Assembly: GCA_016462245.1 (NCBI GenBank)
Contig: JAEMTR010000079.1
Span: 1 to 6,736, forward strand
Source of the DNA: Solirubrobacteraceae bacterium
Lineage (GTDB): Bacteria; Actinomycetota; Thermoleophilia; Solirubrobacterales; Solirubrobacteraceae
DNA: 6,736 bases
Reading direction: 5' to 3'
Under the pieces are notes generated by a model. That model searched no databases, was not told where the DNA came from, and worked only from the letters and a program-made list of their open reading frames with translations. The position numbers were made by a program, and so were the translations under genes. Of this stretch, positions 6,004 through 6,736 are shown in pieces (position 1 is the first letter of the stretch; the number at the start of each line of letters is the position of its first letter).

Positions 6004-6309
6004 TCAGCCGCCAATTACAAAGCCGCGCTCTACGAGCGTCACAACGCTCGCCTCAAAGGCAGCGAAGTCGCGCGCCAGCAGGTGTTCGATCGGGCGCCCA
6101 CTTGGCCCTTGGGCCCGTACCCAGAGTTTCAGAACTTCGGGGCCGACGCAGGCCTGCGCCTCTTCGGTCAGCTGCAGCAGGATCGGCAGCTCCGGGCGGT
6201 GATCGAGGCTGTCGGAGATGATCTCGATCGGGTTGCTGTCGAGCACCGCGCAGAGCTCCTCGTCGCTTAGGCCGAGCTGCCTCATCAAGATTACGGCTGC
6301 GGTGGCCAT
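6004..6309 (-). CDS. Small protein of unknown function, weakly like Xre/MbcA/ParS antitoxin C-termini
   Basis: This is a 101-residue soluble protein that I cannot name with confidence. Residues 12-32 (L-G-L-S-D-E-E-L-C-A-V-L-D) look like the first helices of a helix-turn-helix. Residues 36-42 are D-H-R-P-E-L-P. Residues 60-86 carry W63-V-R...G-R72-P-I-E-H-L-L...D-F-A-A-F-E. That layout recalls the 'W-L-R-T...G-G-R-T-P-L-D-L-L' tail of DUF2384 toxin-binding antitoxins. The resemblance is by eye and the typical N-P-A-L-G-G stretch is absent. No toxin gene (RES domain) lies next to it. It starts 11 bp after the DUF4235 stop, so the two are probably co-transcribed. Its stop is 2 bp from the prs stop on the other strand. 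Codon use on this strand resembles the window's genes, and the overlapping plus-strand frame reads as unstructured. Confidence 0.7.
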   Translation of the reverse strand: MATAAVILMRQLGLSDEELCAVLDSNPIEIISDSLDHRPELPILLQLTEEAQACVGPEVLKLWVRAQGPSGRPIEHLLARDFAAFEASVVTLVERGFVIGG

Positions 6310-6320
6310 CGCCAGGCGCT

Positions 6321-6629
6321 CTAGTCGCCGCGGGCCTGAAGCCGTGCGGCAGGCTCGCGCTTCTGCTCGCCGGGCCAGAAGCCTGTGATGTAACGGAAGC
6401 CGGTTGCTCCGGCGCGCGTGAAGGTAGCTGTTGTCACGGCGATGATTGAACCCTTGATCGCGGCCGCCGCGATCACTTCAGGCCAGCTGGCCAGCTCGGT
6501 TGTGGCCGTCGGCGGTTCGCTCCCTCGCGTCCGCTCCCAGCCGTCGATGAAGGTCGACTCGCCAACGCGCTTGGCGAGCACGCTGCCGAGCAGGATGCCG
6601 ATTGGCATGAAAAGAATCTTCGCAATCAC
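6321..6629 (-). CDS. DUF4235 family membrane protein
   Basis: This is a 102-residue protein that matches the actinobacterial DUF4235 family by eye. It has an N-terminal K-I-L-F-M-P-I-G-I-L-L-G membrane segment (about 2-22) and a short polar loop with W31 and E38-P-P. After these come A-S-W49-P-E-V-I-A-A-A-A leading into a second membrane segment (about 52-70), then R-A-G-A-T-G-F and G-F-W85-P-G-E88. The family has no known function. Both ends are probably cytoplasmic. The start is GTG at 6629, supported by a TANNNT box 6 nt upstream. ATG at 6608 (M8) would cut into the first helix and is less likely. It is the first gene of a two-gene minus-strand unit with the small gene downstream. Confidence 0.85.
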   Translation of the reverse strand: MIAKILFMPIGILLGSVLAKRVGESTFIDGWERTRGSEPPTATTELASWPEVIAAAAIKGSIIAVTTATFTRAGATGFRYITGFWPGEQKREPAARLQARGD

Positions 6630-6635
6630 GCTGCC

Positions 6636-6641
6636 AGACTA
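6636..6641 (-). promoter_or_regulatory. -10 box (TAGTCT) of a probable leaderless promoter for the DUF4235 gene
   Basis: On the minus strand TAGTCT is followed by GGCAGC (6 nt) and then the GTG start at 6629. This is the third case in the window of TANNNT plus 6 nt plus start codon. No Shine-Dalgarno sits between them and no -35 hexamer is evident. Confidence 0.55.
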
Positions 6642-6693
6642 CAGCCAGCGTGCAGCCGGGCGCGGCGACCGGCGGGCGGGGCTCTCGGCGCCA

Positions 6694-6714
6694 ATGGGTC
6701 ATAGGAAGACCCAT
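6694..6714. repeat. Perfect 7-bp inverted repeat with 7-nt spacer
   Basis: ATGGGTC (6694-6700) and GACCCAT (6708-6714) are perfectly complementary around ATAGGAA. An outer GGCG (6687-6690) and CGCC (6718-6721) can pair as well, across a 3 by 3 internal loop, giving an extended hairpin of about 35 nt. It lies about 55-65 bp upstream of the DUF4235 -10 box and is not followed by a T run on either strand. It could be a regulator's operator or a weak terminator for a gene beyond the right edge. The rest of 6642-6736 shows nothing I can assign. Confidence 0.5.
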
Positions 6715-6736
6715 CAACGCCACGAGCCCCCCACAC

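Noticed and set aside
6104..6115. GGCC-CTTG-GGCC hairpin as a terminator for glmU-prs
   Set aside because: The stem is only 4 bp with no T run, it is more than 100 bp past the prs stop and inside the opposite gene; likely chance in GC-rich coding DNA.

Overview
The window reads as high-GC chromosomal DNA from an actinobacterium. The order ispE ... tRNA-Gln / glmU / prs belongs to the conserved actinobacterial ksgA-ispE-glmU-prs neighbourhood. Prs carries the actinobacterial form RQDKK...REPISARL, and a DUF4235 gene is present. The style of several genes (PucR regulator, DedA-PAP2 fusion, leaderless starts) suggests Thermoleophilia, perhaps Solirubrobacterales. This placement is an inference by eye, not a computed one.

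Layout, plus strand: the 3' end of ispE (2-364) overlaps by 4 bp a DedA-PAP2 fusion gene (361-1896), which overlaps by 8 bp a small two-helix membrane protein gene (1889-2113). A PucR/CdaR-type regulator follows from its own promoter (2140-3372), then a hairpin, a tRNA-Gln(UUG) (3426-3496), glmU (3561-4949) and prs (4946-6001, 4-bp ATGA overlap). Minus strand: prs converges, with only 2 bp between stop codons, on a two-gene unit. That unit is read from a DUF4235 membrane protein gene (6629-6321) into a small unrecognised protein with a weak resemblance to Xre/MbcA/ParS antitoxin tails (6309-6004). The last ~95 bp hold a perfect inverted repeat and no gene I can support.

Functional theme: ispE makes isoprenoid precursor, from which the undecaprenyl carrier is built. 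The DedA-PAP2 protein combines a DedA-family domain, a family that includes carrier-lipid translocases, with a lipid-phosphate phosphatase domain, and may recycle that carrier. GlmU makes UDP-GlcNAc for the wall, and Prs makes PRPP for nucleotides and amino acids. The left half therefore looks like an envelope-precursor cluster with a regulator and a tRNA set between its parts.

The most useful observation is regulatory. Three genes (pucR, glmU, the DUF4235 gene) have a TANNNT box followed by exactly 6 nt and then the start codon, which is the geometry of leaderless transcription. It argues for a corrected glmU start. I found no convincing undescribed system: no CRISPR, transposon, phage or defence genes.
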